Positions 41,044 through 49,975 of a stretch of DNA of 64,000 nt are shown here, piece after piece (position 1 is the stretch's first letter; each line of letters opens with the position of its first letter). Source of the DNA: Planctomycetaceae bacterium (lineage in GTDB: Bacteria; Planctomycetota; Phycisphaerae; SM23-33). The notes under the pieces are model-generated. The model worked only from the letters and a program-made list of their open reading frames with translations, had not been told where the DNA came from and made no database searches. Where the stretch lies: NCBI GenBank assembly GCA_039680605.1, contig JBDKTA010000061.1, positions 1 through 64,000 of the forward strand. Direction: 5' to 3'. The position numbers were made by a program, and so were the translations under genes.

Positions 41044-41127
41044 TGAGTGTTCCTTTCGTGGAAAGGCATTATCACTTGCGCGCGGGCGGTGTCAATATGT
41101 CGGCCTCGAATAGGGCGAAGAAAAAAG

Positions 41128-41366
41128 CCGACGACGAGGACGAGGACGAGGACGAGGACGATGAAACGGGATAGGGGAGTGCGGGATTACTGGATCGAGA
41201 AGATTAAGAGGATTGGGATCAGGGTCGAAGAGTTAGCGGCGTAGCCCGCCACGGCGGATCTTCGACTTGCTCCGCGCGTTTACAGGGTCTGAAGAACCGC
41301 GTCGAGCAAGCTCGACCGCTAACGTCCCCCTCGGGTCCCGTTTTTCGTCCTCGTCCTCGTCGTCGG
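41128..41366. repeat. Inverted pair of GACGAG arrays with internal palindrome, copy 1
   Basis: Left arm 41128-41162 is a 6-nt tandem array (CCGACGACGAGGACGAGG...), right arm 41346-41366 its complement (TCGTCCTCGTCCTCGTCGTC). Inside lies GTCGAGCAAGCTCGAC near 41302-41317 next to GCTAACG. A second element with the same arms and interior phrase is at 56881-57073. The 390-bp gap between divergent genes holds little else. Confidence 0.9.
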
Positions 41367-41433
41367 TTGTTATCTTTTGAGACGAAACAAGTCTTACAGC
41401 CTGCGGTTCAATCTCTACAAGGAGCTAAAAACT

Positions 41434-43398
41434 ATGCGCCTCAAAACAACGGTTTGTCTGGCGGTCGCGGCTGTGGCTTCGTTGTCCATTTGCGGCGGAG
41501 CGGTCTTTGGTCAGGATAAACCCAAGACGCTGGTTTACGACGGCTTTGCCACCAGCGTGGGCGCCGGGTCCTATCGGAATCACATCCGCCTGGTCGCCTC
41601 GGGCGGACCGATATGCGACACGGTGGGCTTCGACGCCGAACACGGCTGGACGGGCAGCACCAGCCACCTGCTCAGCCGTTACGGGCGCGAACTCAAGCAC
41701 AGCCTGCTGGAGAAAACCAGCAAGGGCTCGCTGGGGCACAACACGTATAACGGCCACCGCTGCGTCGGGCGCAAGCTGGCGGCCGGGCCGGTGTCGACTA
41801 CGGGCGTGTACACGCTGTGCCTGTTGTACCAGGCGTGGGAAAACCCCACGACCAAGGCCAAGGGCAAGAACGGCCACACGACTAATTTCCCTGAGACCTA
41901 CGGCTTCATCGGTTTCGTGCCTGACGACCCGCCCCTCTCGGGCGACGCCCACGGCGGGGGCAACGACGGCAAGCGAGGCGTCAGCCTCGGCCACTACGAA
42001 GACGACCTGTGCGTCTTTGCCGGCGGCAAACATTTCGTCATTGTCGAGCAGTTCGAGGTGGGCAAGGTATACCTGCTGATGGCGGAGATGACCGTCAGCA
42101 AGGATGGACCCGAGTTCATCCGCGGGTTTTATGTTATCGACGGCGACAAGGCGCTGACGGCCGCCAAGTTCAACGAGGACAACTCCGGCAAGGGCGTGCA
42201 GATAGAGACGTGGTCGAGCCCGGACGACTTGGCCCGTTTCCAGATGTATATCAAGGATGTCGAGGGGATGTTCCCGCCGCAGGCTTCGGTTGGCGACAGC
42301 GCCAAAACTGACTTTGACACCTGGGACGAGGTTCGGCTGCTGGACGGCAAGGCCGTCGTGCCCGTGCCGCACATTCCCGCGCCCACGGCGGTTGTGCCGC
42401 AGGAAGAGCTGCTCAAGGCCCGCCCGTCGCTGCCGGAGAAATTGCTGGCGTACTGGAACTTCGACGAGGGCACGGGCGAGACGGCCAAGGACTCGGCTGG
42501 CAAGAGCGATGGCAAGACCGTCCGTTGCACGTGGGTCAGCGACGGCGCATCCGGCAAGGCGCTGAACTTCAAGGCCAACACCGGCGTGAAATATGGCTAT
42601 CACGAGGCCAGCTCCGTGTGCGTTCCGCACGAGACGGCAGTCAAGAACGACCTGCCGTGGGAGCGTCACCACAAGTTCACCTACAGCGCCTGGGTTCGCG
42701 GCGGCGAGGATTTCAAGAACGCCGCCGACATCATCACCAAGGCCAACGGCGCCAAGGCCACCGAGCGGATCTTCGCCGATATCAAGGGCATCGGCTTCAT
42801 GATCACCGGCGGCAAGCTCGAGCTGGAACTGACCAACTCGATCAACTATCCCCAGCGCGACAACCGCCTGAAGGTCTGGGGCGGGCTTGAAGTCCCCGGC
42901 GACAACAAGTGGCATCACGTGGCCGTCACGTACGACGGCATGAGCAAGGCCGCGGGTATCACGTTTTACGTGGATGGAGTCAAGGACACCAAACCGCGCG
43001 TGGCGCAAGATCAACTCGACGGCGACGTGGGCGTGACCAGCCCGCTGAACATCGGCGGGCGCGACTGCCTGGATGAGAAGAGCGGCTGGTCTATGCGCGG
43101 CGCCAGCTATGCGCTGGTGGGGGACATCGACGAGGTCGGGGTTTTCGGCTACGTCCTCAAGCCCGCAGAGGTCATTGCCATCCATTCGCTACAGACGTCC
43201 GACAAGCTCAAGTACAACCTCGCCCAGGCCAACGCGCTGATCGAACTGCACCGCGCGGGCAAAGGCTCTGCCAAGATCGGCGACGTGTCGTGGGCATTCG
43301 CGTCGGGCCTCTCGGGTGAACCTGGCAAAGTCGCCTCCGTGGGCGGCAAATTCTCCATCAAGCTCGACGACAGTGGCACGGGGGTCAAGAGCGAGTAG
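41434..43398 (+). CDS. Secreted LamG-domain protein
   Basis: 654 residues; AAGGAG precedes the ATG. Signal peptide MRLKTTVCLAVAAVASLSIC to GAVFGQ. An N-terminal half (TLVYDGFATSVGAGSYRNHI ... DLCVFAGGKHFVIVEQFEVG) is a beta-rich domain with no name I know. From about residue 345 there is a concanavalin-like LamG fold: LLAYWNFDEGTGETAKDSAG, KFTYSAWVRGGEDFKNAADI, KWHHVAVTYDG, ITFYVDGVKDTKP, GDIDEVGVFGYVLKPAEV. Ends FSIKLDDSGTGVKSE without a sorting tag. Paralogous over its full length to the next gene. Probably binds glycans or the cell surface. Confidence 0.85.
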   Translation: MRLKTTVCLAVAAVASLSICGGAVFGQDKPKTLVYDGFATSVGAGSYRNHIRLVASGGPICDTVGFDAEHGWTGSTSHLLSRYGRELKHSLLEKTSKGSLGHNTYNGHRCVGRKLAAGPVSTTGVYTLCLLYQAWENPTTKAKGKNGHTTNFPETYGFIGFVPDDPPLSGDAHGGGNDGKRGVSLGHYEDDLCVFAGGKHFVIVEQFEVGKVYLLMAEMTVSKDGPEFIRGFYVIDGDKALTAAKFNEDNSGKGVQIETWSSPDDLARFQMYIKDVEGMFPPQASVGDSAKTDFDTWDEVRLLDGKAVVPVPHIPAPTAVVPQEELLKARPSLPEKLLAYWNFDEGTGETAKDSAGKSDGKTVRCTWVSDGASGKALNFKANTGVKYGYHEASSVCVPHETAVKNDLPWERHHKFTYSAWVRGGEDFKNAADIITKANGAKATERIFADIKGIGFMITGGKLELELTNSINYPQRDNRLKVWGGLEVPGDNKWHHVAVTYDGMSKAAGITFYVDGVKDTKPRVAQDQLDGDVGVTSPLNIGGRDCLDEKSGWSMRGASYALVGDIDEVGVFGYVLKPAEVIAIHSLQTSDKLKYNLAQANALIELHRAGKGSAKIGDVSWAFASGLSGEPGKVASVGGKFSIKLDDSGTGVKSE

Positions 43399-43401
43399 AA
43401 A

Positions 43402-43527
43402 AGCTGATTCACCACAGAGTTCGCAAAGAACGCAGAGAAGAATAGAGACGGAGAAGGTCTGATTTAATGACTTCCTCCAATCTCTGCGACCTCTGCGATC
43501 TCTGCGGTGAATAGCTTTTTTTTGCCC
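43402..43527 (+). terminator. 9-nt array inverted pair followed by a T-run
   Basis: Left arm 43402-43460 (GCTGATTCACCACAGAG then GCAAAGAACGCAGAG) and right arm about 43481-43513 (CTCTGCGACCTCTGCGATCT then CTGCGGTGAATAGC) pair, and eight T residues follow at 43514-43523. It starts 4 nt after the LamG gene's stop. Same 9-nt family as 6861-7000 and 59030-59345. Confidence 0.75.
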
Positions 43528-43587
43528 GAAATCCCGCTTCCTGGGTGAATAGAATAGTCTCGATCTATTGCACCAGGGAGCATCTCG

Positions 43588-45408
43588 ATGAGGATTCAAG
43601 GCAGGAAATATGCAGGCGGGATTGCTGTCGTCGCGGTGATTGCGGCATGGGGCGCCTGTGCGATGGCCGAGAAATCGGCCACCCTGATGTACGACGGGTT
43701 CGTCGCCGGCGCCGGTCCGGGCGCGTACGCGGAACATTCCCGCCCCTACGGTCAGACGCCGTCGGTGGGGGTCTGGGGGTTTGATCCGGATCTGGGCTGG
43801 CGGGGCAACTCGGTCTTCTATCATTTTCGGGCAGGCAAGCTCACGCACAATCTGCTGGAGCGGTCCGCCGGCGGGAGCCTGGGGCAGTGGGCGCGTCAGG
43901 GGGTGGTCATTCTTCATCGTCCGCTGGCGCTGCCGCCGGTGGCCAAAAGCGGCGTCTACACCTTCTGCGTGTTGATCCGTCCCGCCGAGCCCAACGACCG
44001 ACGTTCCATCGCGGCGATGGGCGTCGGGCCCTATCGCGTCAGGGGCAGGGATGTCGACCAGGTCAAGAGCAAGGGCCTGGCCCTGGGGCTGATGGACAGC
44101 TCGCTGTGCGTCTTTGCCGGCGGCAGGGCCTTGCCGATGGTGGAGAATTACCTTCCCGCCCACACGTACCTGCTGATGGCCGAGATGACCGTGCGGCGGG
44201 ACGGGCCTGAACTCGTGCGCGGCTTCTGGGCCCTTGAGGGGCAGAAACTCACCGAGGCGAGGTTCAATTCGCAAAGCGCCGGCAAGGGCGTGGCCGTGGA
44301 GACATGGTCGCGGGAGAGCGATCTTGAAGACCTGGAGCTATTCGTCAGCGACCCGTCGCTGAGTTCGCCGCTGGAGGCTTCGCCCAACGACGTGGCCCGG
44401 CGCGACTTCATCACCTGGGACGAGGTGCGGCTGCTGGACGGTCCGGCGGCTGTCCCCGTGCCCGCCGATGAGTCGCTCTCCGCGCCGGTCAAGGCGCCGC
44501 CCGCTGCACCGCCTGCGCCGCCGGGGCCTCTGGCGCACGGTCTGGTGGCGTATTGGCCGCTCAACGAAGGCGACGGTCTGGTGACGCGCGACGCCGTGGG
44601 CGGGCGCGTCGGAAAGCTGCAGCAATGCTCCTGGATCGACGACGGCGTGCGCGGCTGTGGCTTGCGCCTGAAGGACCCCTCCGTGGCGGGCAGCGCGGCG
44701 GTTTCGGGCTCGGTGAGGGTGGACCCGGCTGCCCCGCTCCATGCCGACAACAGCAAAGTCGTCACGCTCAGTGCCTGGGTGCGCGGCGGAGAGAGCCTCA
44801 AAGGCCGCTGCCCCATCCTGGAATGCGAGCTGGCTGGCGGAAAGCGAATGGCGATGGTGATCGTCGACAACAGGCTCTGGATCGAACAAGGGCAATCACG
44901 GCGGGTGGCGGACGGACTGACGGTGAGCGGCGACAACCAGTGGCACCACGTCGCTGCCGCCGTCAACCCCGCCGCCAAAGACGACGCGGTGACGTTCTTC
45001 GTCGACGGCGTGCGGGCGGGCCCAGCCGCGCCGGGCAAGAACGACTCCTCGCCCACGCCCCATTCCCCGGCGAAGAACGATGCGGACGCTTGGCGCCTCG
45101 GCGGCGAGAGGGAAAAGCCCGCCGCCGCGGCAGACATCGACGACGTGGGCATCTTCGACCGCACCCTGCCCGCCGCGCACGTCAGCGCGATTCATTCGCT
45201 GGCGTTGACGCGTTTCCTGCGGTACGACCTCGACCAGGTCAACGGGCTGCTGGAACTGCACGGGGCAGGCCAGGGCAGCGTCAAGATCGGCAACAAGACC
45301 TGGAAACCCGCCAAAGGCCTCAAGGGCGATCTGGGCAAAGCCATTTCCAGCGACGGCAAATTCTCGATCAGACTTTCCGACGACGGATCCGGCGTGGCCA
45401 GCGATTAA
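43588..45408 (+). CDS. Secreted LamG-domain protein, paralogue of the preceding gene
   Basis: 606 residues with GGGAG before the ATG. Signal peptide MRIQGRKYAGGIAVVAVIAA to CAMAEK. It repeats the domain plan of the upstream protein: TLMYDGFVAGAGPGAYAEHS, DSSLCVFAGGRALPMVENYL, then a proline-rich linker (APPAAPPAPPGPLAHG) and LamG sandwich LVAYWPLNEGDGLVTRDAVG, KVVTLSAWVRGGESLKG, QWHHVAAAVN, FFVDGV, DIDDVGIFDRTLPAAHVSAI, and the same C-terminal phrase FSIRLSDDGSGVASD. The two genes are evidently a tandem duplication. Function unknown; surface carbohydrate binding is inferred. Confidence 0.85.
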   Translation: MRIQGRKYAGGIAVVAVIAAWGACAMAEKSATLMYDGFVAGAGPGAYAEHSRPYGQTPSVGVWGFDPDLGWRGNSVFYHFRAGKLTHNLLERSAGGSLGQWARQGVVILHRPLALPPVAKSGVYTFCVLIRPAEPNDRRSIAAMGVGPYRVRGRDVDQVKSKGLALGLMDSSLCVFAGGRALPMVENYLPAHTYLLMAEMTVRRDGPELVRGFWALEGQKLTEARFNSQSAGKGVAVETWSRESDLEDLELFVSDPSLSSPLEASPNDVARRDFITWDEVRLLDGPAAVPVPADESLSAPVKAPPAAPPAPPGPLAHGLVAYWPLNEGDGLVTRDAVGGRVGKLQQCSWIDDGVRGCGLRLKDPSVAGSAAVSGSVRVDPAAPLHADNSKVVTLSAWVRGGESLKGRCPILECELAGGKRMAMVIVDNRLWIEQGQSRRVADGLTVSGDNQWHHVAAAVNPAAKDDAVTFFVDGVRAGPAAPGKNDSSPTPHSPAKNDADAWRLGGEREKPAAAADIDDVGIFDRTLPAAHVSAIHSLALTRFLRYDLDQVNGLLELHGAGQGSVKIGNKTWKPAKGLKGDLGKAISSDGKFSIRLSDDGSGVASD

Positions 45409-45459
45409 GGTCACACAAGCTCTTCAAAAGGACTTCTTGGAAAAGTCTGGGCTTTTGGC

Positions 45460-45487
45460 TTGCAAAAATGTCGGATCGGCTTATACT
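45460..45487 (+). promoter_or_regulatory. Candidate sigma-70-type promoter for PEP-CTERM gene
   Basis: TTGCAA (45460-45465), 16-nt spacer, TATACT (45482-45487), about 190 nt upstream of the PEP-CTERM gene at 45683. The match to -35/-10 consensus is good for this GC-rich sequence. The 274-bp gap has no other clear feature. Confidence 0.45.
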
Positions 45488-45682
45488 TTCTTTCTGTTGG
45501 GCCTCATTGCCCCGTTGATTCCCCAGGAGAAGCCGGTCCTCAAGCCCGGTTGGGGAGCAGAGACGGAGGCGGGCAAATCCTGGACCAACGGTTCTACGCA
45601 TCCGTTTTATGCGGTCTGTGTACAGGCATCTGTCTGGGCTGTTGAGCCCTTAATCGATGGCATCTTTGAAAGGATCAGGAAA

Positions 45683-46489
45683 ATGAGGACGGCACTTGCG
45701 ACAATTCTGACGGTTGGACTTGTTCTGGCGCTTGCGGCGGTGGCCACAGCGGCGCCTGTGCCGGTTACAACCGGACTGCGAGCCCAATACGATGCCAGCG
45801 CCATCACCGGCGTCAATGACGGCGATCGTGTCTACTCATGGGCCGATCTTGCCGGCGGCGATGACAATGCCAGCACAGGTGGATACGGCGCGTACACTGG
45901 CATTCATTGGATCGCCAACGCCCAGAACGGCCTGGGCGCCATGCGGTGCGACGTCTACGCCGGCGACATCGGCGACTGGTTCAACATTCCTTCCATCACC
46001 CCGACGTACATATTCTTTGTTGGCAAGGAAACCCGCGCCAGCCGCAGTTCCACGATGATGGGCCAGAGCAGCAACATCGACTACCACAATGGAGGCAGCG
46101 CAGGCGTTTTCGCCAATTATGGCACGGTGAACGAGCACTGGGTCGGCAAGCTTGACGGGACAGGCATTAACCTGGTAACGCAGAAATATTCCCTAAATAC
46201 CCCCTTCATCCTGTCTATAGATGAGACTGCTCCGACTTGGGCGAGATATACCAACCGCATTGGCTCCGACCGCGATGGTTACGGCAGCCGCGCTTGGGGC
46301 GGCGACATCTATGAAGTCCTGCTCTATACCGGTGCTCTGACAGCCGACGAGCAGAATGCCATTGGGTACTATCTTCAGGAGAAGTGGGGCATCGCTGGCG
46401 CTTACACCAACCCGATTCCCGAGCCGGCGACGATGAGTCTGCTGGTCATCGGGGGCATCGCGGCCTTGATTCGGCGCAATCGCCGCTGA
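45683..46489 (+). CDS. PEP-CTERM protein with concanavalin-like fold
   Basis: 268 residues, AGGATCAGGAAA before the ATG; signal peptide MRTALATILTVGLVLALAAV to ATAAP. The mature body (TTGLRAQYDASAITGVNDGD, RVYSWADLAGGDDNA, GGDIYEVLLYTGALTADEQN, AIGYYLQEKWGI) is the LamG-like pattern common in planctomycete exported proteins. The end IPEPATMSLLVIGGIAALIR then RNRR is a PEP-CTERM sorting tag (PEP motif, hydrophobic helix, basic tail). Expected to be cleaved and anchored by an exosortase, none of which is encoded in this window. Likely a surface glycan-binding protein. Confidence 0.9.
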   Translation: MRTALATILTVGLVLALAAVATAAPVPVTTGLRAQYDASAITGVNDGDRVYSWADLAGGDDNASTGGYGAYTGIHWIANAQNGLGAMRCDVYAGDIGDWFNIPSITPTYIFFVGKETRASRSSTMMGQSSNIDYHNGGSAGVFANYGTVNEHWVGKLDGTGINLVTQKYSLNTPFILSIDETAPTWARYTNRIGSDRDGYGSRAWGGDIYEVLLYTGALTADEQNAIGYYLQEKWGIAGAYTNPIPEPATMSLLVIGGIAALIRRNRR

Positions 46490-46584
46490 GGCAGGCGGGG
46501 TTTTTTCTCGTAAATCACGTGTGCTGTCGGACGCAGCACGAGCTTAACGGACGGATCCTGTTCTTTTGACGCAAGGAGAATGGC

Positions 46585-47361
46585 ATGCGGAACAAACTGA
46601 TGATGTGCGCGGTGGCGGGACTGATTCTGGTTTTGGCAGGAGTGGCTCAGGCAACGGTCACCACGGTGGCCCTGTACCACATGGGCGAAGACGGTGACGA
46701 CCTCAATGTCGGCCTCATCGCCGCCACAGGGACGGATGCTGCTATGGTGAGTCGCGGCACCTCGTCGATTGAGACCGGATCGAGTGGCGCTGCCGGCAGC
46801 ACGAAATATCTGCAGACTCAGCAAGGTCGCTGGTCGGCTCCCACGTATCTCACCGGTACTTCGACCAATTGGGGAATGTCCGCCTGGCTGCTGTTGCCTC
46901 CAGACCCCGCCCCCGCCCGCCCTAACTACATGGCCGTGTCGAACGGCAACTATTACCAAATGCTTTCCATTTGGGATACAAACCCCAATGGCTGGATCCA
47001 TACCGGTAACTATGCACCGGTGACTGAGTGGGGTACCTGGGTACATGCGGCGATTGTCTACAACGGAAGCAACAACAGGGAGTTCTACCTCAACGGCGTA
47101 CAAGTTGGGACCGGCCAGAACGCTAATTCTACCAATCCTGTTCAAGCTGCCGGAGGCTATCAGGCCTTCTGGATTGGCACAGGTAATGCCAATACCGGCG
47201 GCGAATGGCTCGGCGGGATTGATGAAGTCCACGTCTTCTCGTTCGAGGCAGGCGCCTTCAATATCAGCGATGTCTACCAGACGACCATCCCCGAGCCGGC
47301 GACGATGAGCCTGCTGGCCATCGGCGGCATTGCAGCCCTGATTCGGCGCAAACGCAGCTAA
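46585..47361 (+). CDS. PEP-CTERM protein with LamG domain
   Basis: 258 residues; AAGGAG before the ATG; signal peptide MRNKLMMCAVAGLILVLAGV to AQATV. LamG features: TVALYHMGEDGDDLNVGLIA, NWGMSAWLLLPPD, WGTWVHAAIVYNGSNNREFY, LNGVQVGTG, LGGIDEVHVFSFEAGAFNIS. The C-terminus IPEPATMSLLAIGGIAALIR then RKRS is nearly identical to that of the preceding protein, so the two probably share a sortase pathway and arose by duplication of the tag. A strong terminator follows. Confidence 0.9.
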   Translation: MRNKLMMCAVAGLILVLAGVAQATVTTVALYHMGEDGDDLNVGLIAATGTDAAMVSRGTSSIETGSSGAAGSTKYLQTQQGRWSAPTYLTGTSTNWGMSAWLLLPPDPAPARPNYMAVSNGNYYQMLSIWDTNPNGWIHTGNYAPVTEWGTWVHAAIVYNGSNNREFYLNGVQVGTGQNANSTNPVQAAGGYQAFWIGTGNANTGGEWLGGIDEVHVFSFEAGAFNISDVYQTTIPEPATMSLLAIGGIAALIRRKRS

Positions 47362-47386
47362 GCTTCAGTGATCTGTAGCCATCAAT

Positions 47387-47424
47387 GGGCGGGTGCCTTC
47401 ACGCGAGGCGCCCGCCCTTGCTTT
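47387..47424 (+). terminator. Intrinsic terminator after PEP-CTERM pair
   Basis: An 11-bp stem (GGGCGGGTGCC / GGCGCCCGCCC, one G-T pair) with a 9-nt loop is followed by TTGCTTT. It lies 26 nt after the stop at 47361. Confidence 0.7.
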
Positions 47425-47427
47425 ATA

Positions 47428-47613
47428 CCTCAGCGTCCTCAGCGACCTCAGCGGCGACAAAATCCTCTTTACCTGCGCCGCGATTTTGTGGATAAAGCCG
47501 ATTCGCAACGTGCGTTCAGGATGCATGGGCGAGACGGGTGCCACGCACAACTCCGTTGTGCGTGTCCCTGGCAGTCAGTCGAGGTTCAGGGAGCATGGGC
47601 GAGACGCCCATGC
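47428..47613. repeat. Cluster of three repeat types
   Basis: 47428-47458 is a CTCAGCGNC 9-nt array (three units), 47542-47564 a CACGCACAAC/GTTGTGCGTG hairpin, and 47593-47613 a GCATGGGCG-AGA-CGCCCATGC type hairpin of the family seen at 39211-39535. All lie between the terminator and the URO-D-like gene. Confidence 0.85.
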
Positions 47614-47637
47614 CACACGAATTTCAGGAGCAGACCG

Positions 47638-48687
47638 ATGTCCGAGTATCAAGCCTTGACTCGCGAGCAGCTTTCATCCGTCATCGAAGGGCACGCCGAT
47701 ACGCCGCGCGTGCCGCTCTATATCCACATGTGGGTTCACCCAGACGCCTTCGGCGATCGGGCGCAGGCCGTCCGCGACATCCTGGCCCGCTATCCCCAGG
47801 ACGTTCAGCCGGTCGGGATGAACATGCCCGCCAACTGCCGCGGCGACAACGCCTACCCCAATTGGTCCTATCTGCCGTACGCCAATCCGACGCTCGGGCG
47901 TCACGGCGGCATTGACTCTAACGTGCTGCTGGACGACTGGGGCAAGATCGACGAGATCGTCGCCAACTTCCCCCGCGCCGACTTCGCCGGTCTGTGGGAC
48001 TACAAACCCGAGGCCCCCGATCAGCGTTACCGCCTGGGCATGTGGTGGTTCTGCCTGTTCGAGCGGCACTGGTCGCTGCGGGGCATGTCCAACGCCCTGA
48101 TGGACTACTACACCAACCCCAAGGAAGTACACCAGCTCTTCGACGCCCTGACGACGCTCTACTGCGGGCTCATCGAGCGGGCCGGCGTCGAGCAGCACTG
48201 CGACGGCGTCTTCACCAGCGACGACCTGGGAACGCAGACCGGCGAGTTCTTCTCCCCGGCGATCTTCGACGAGTTCTACGCCCCGTACTACAAGCGGATG
48301 TTCGACGCCGCCCACAAACACAACATGCACTTCTGGCTGCACGTGTGCGGCAGCATTCTCAAGTTCATCCCCAAGTGGATCGACGTCGGCCTCGACGTGC
48401 TGCACCCGATCCAGAAGTACACCATGGACGAGCGCGACGTCGCGCGGAAGTTCGGCGGCAAGATCACCTTCTTCGCCGGCATGGACGTGCAGCAGACCAT
48501 CCCCTGGGGCACGCCCGACGACGTGCGCCGCGAAGTGCGGTTCATGATGGACACGTACTGGCAGCCGGGCCAGGGACGCTGCATGATCACGGCCGGAAAC
48601 GGCATCAACGGCGACTGCCCGCTGTCCAGCCTCGAGGCGTTCTTCGACGAGTCGTACAAGTACGGCATCGAGGTCGCCAAGCGATAA
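47638..48687 (+). CDS. Uroporphyrinogen decarboxylase-like (methyltransferase-type) protein
   Basis: 349 residues, start MSEYQALTREQLSSVIEGHA with CAGGAG upstream. Same superfamily as the protein at 18721-19851 but divergent: IDEIVANFPRADFAGLWDYK, the SDDLGTQTGEFFSPAIFDEF segment, zinc-ligand-like MHFWLHVCGSILKFIPKWID, the LDVLHPIQKY turn and MITAGNGINGDCPLSSLEAF. The H-x-C-G motif suggests a corrinoid-methyltransferase-like metal site rather than heme synthesis. It is preceded by PEP-CTERM genes and followed by a tRNA on the other strand. Substrate unknown. Confidence 0.85.
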   Translation: MSEYQALTREQLSSVIEGHADTPRVPLYIHMWVHPDAFGDRAQAVRDILARYPQDVQPVGMNMPANCRGDNAYPNWSYLPYANPTLGRHGGIDSNVLLDDWGKIDEIVANFPRADFAGLWDYKPEAPDQRYRLGMWWFCLFERHWSLRGMSNALMDYYTNPKEVHQLFDALTTLYCGLIERAGVEQHCDGVFTSDDLGTQTGEFFSPAIFDEFYAPYYKRMFDAAHKHNMHFWLHVCGSILKFIPKWIDVGLDVLHPIQKYTMDERDVARKFGGKITFFAGMDVQQTIPWGTPDDVRREVRFMMDTYWQPGQGRCMITAGNGINGDCPLSSLEAFFDESYKYGIEVAKR

Positions 48688-48762
48688 ACAGGCCTCAGTG
48701 CCAGGACGCGGTGGCCGCCGTACCGCCACCAGGTCCCCGCCCCTTCGGCGGGCGACGGCGGA

Positions 48763-48835
<73 letters not shown>

Positions 48836-49178
48836 GATTTTGGTGGAGGATGTTGGCGACTGTTTCACCCATCGGCATATTCGGGCATTTCGGCGCATTC
48901 TACCCGCCTGCGGTCTTTGTGGCAACGTGGTGGTTTATGACGCTTGCGATGGAAAAGACTGACCGAGGGGCGGCTATGGAAAAAAACTTGTTTTAGGTGG
49001 AATACCTCAATACTCCGCCAAGACAAATCCGAATGCTTTATGGCGTGCTTCATACGCATGGAGGCTTCGCCGGGACTCTGCAGCCGGAGCAGATGACCTT
49101 TCCGACGCGCAGTTGACCCCGTGGCCACGCATGGATGTCCCACCGGTCAGCGCCCTATTTTTATGGCGAGGGCCAGTT
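48836..49178. other. Intergenic region without recognised genes
   Basis: 343 bp between the tRNA and the sigma-region-4 protein, divergently read. It should contain the promoters of both, but I could not assign -35/-10 pairs with confidence. An AAAAAAC tract lies at about 48980. Confidence 0.5.
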
Positions 49179-49592
49179 ATGTATCTGCACGAAGCAATCT
49201 CGATTCCACGATGCCCGCCCCGGACATTCGCGCTTCCTTTCAGCACCAACGCTGTGCCGCTGCGATGCCTCTGGGCTGTCCCCTCCCAATGTTGCCGCTG
49301 CCGATGGGCCTGGGCTGGCGGAGCGGTCCCAGCCGGCCCAGCGAGTCACCCCGCCCAGGCGCTCCGGCAGGCTCTGGCGGGGCTCTGCCCGCAGAGTCGG
49401 CGAATGCTCCTGCTCCACCTGGCGGACGGCCTCGACGTCGCCGAAGCCGCGGCGGCGCTCGACATGCCCGTGGGCCTTGTGGCATTTCGCACCAAGGTGC
49501 TTCTGGAGATCCTTGCCAGAGTGCCCAAAGACTCCAGCAACTACGAAGGAAGGGAGGTCCGCCATGGTGGCTCAAGCTTTCGACTTGCATGA
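49179..49592 (+). CDS. Sigma-70 region-4-only protein
   Basis: 137 residues from the ATG at 49179 (GAGGG upstream); an ATG or GTG elsewhere is possible because residues 1-55 are Cys/Trp/Pro-rich and resemble nothing. From about residue 58 the sequence is a sigma region 4: PAQALRQALAGLCPQSRRML, LLHLADGLDVAEAAAALDMP, VGLVAFRTKVLLEILARV, with the helix-turn-helix in VAEAAAALDMPVGLVAFRTK. Region 2 (core and -10 binding) is absent, so it cannot act as a full sigma factor. It overlaps the receiver gene by 29 nt and is likely co-expressed with it. Possible anti-sigma mimic or DNA-binding adaptor. Confidence 0.6.
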   Translation: MYLHEAISIPRCPPRTFALPFSTNAVPLRCLWAVPSQCCRCRWAWAGGAVPAGPASHPAQALRQALAGLCPQSRRMLLLHLADGLDVAEAAAALDMPVGLVAFRTKVLLEILARVPKDSSNYEGREVRHGGSSFRLA

Positions 49593-49968
49593 CGCGCGGG
49601 TCCTGGTTGTCGATGACTGGCCCGAGGTGGTCTCGCTGATATCGGAGATCCTCGCCCAGGCCGGCGCGCAGGTCGAGACCGTCACCGACGGGAGCGAGGC
49701 AATCCACCGCCTGGCGCAAAGCCGCTACGACCTGCTCATCCTGGACCTGGGCATGCCGCAGCCCGACGGGTGGGAGATTCTCGATTTCATGCGCGAAGCC
49801 GTCCCCGAGGCGCTCGAACACACCATCGTGCTGACCGGCCGGCGCTACGACAAGGAAGTCCGCGGGCGGCTGGCCCGGCGGGATATCGAGGTGCTGTATA
49901 AACCGTTTTCACTGGAAATGCTGCTGGAATTGTCGGTGCGGGCGCTGGGACGCCGCCCGGCGGCATGA
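49564..49968 (+). CDS. Single-domain response regulator (receiver)
   Basis: 134 residues; GGAAGGAGG 9 nt before the ATG is the strongest ribosome site in this region. CheY-like fold: acidic pair in RVLVVDDWPE (Asp17/18), phospho-acceptor Asp61 in DLLILDLGMPQPDG, Thr91 in HTIVLTGRR and Lys113 in VLYKPFSLEM. No output domain, so it would signal by binding a partner, perhaps the sigma-like protein overlapping its start. The likely kinase is encoded 178 bp downstream after a heptamer repeat. Confidence 0.9.
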   Translation: MVAQAFDLHDARVLVVDDWPEVVSLISEILAQAGAQVETVTDGSEAIHRLAQSRYDLLILDLGMPQPDGWEILDFMREAVPEALEHTIVLTGRRYDKEVRGRLARRDIEVLYKPFSLEMLLELSVRALGRRPAA

Positions 49969-49975
49969 GGAAAGA

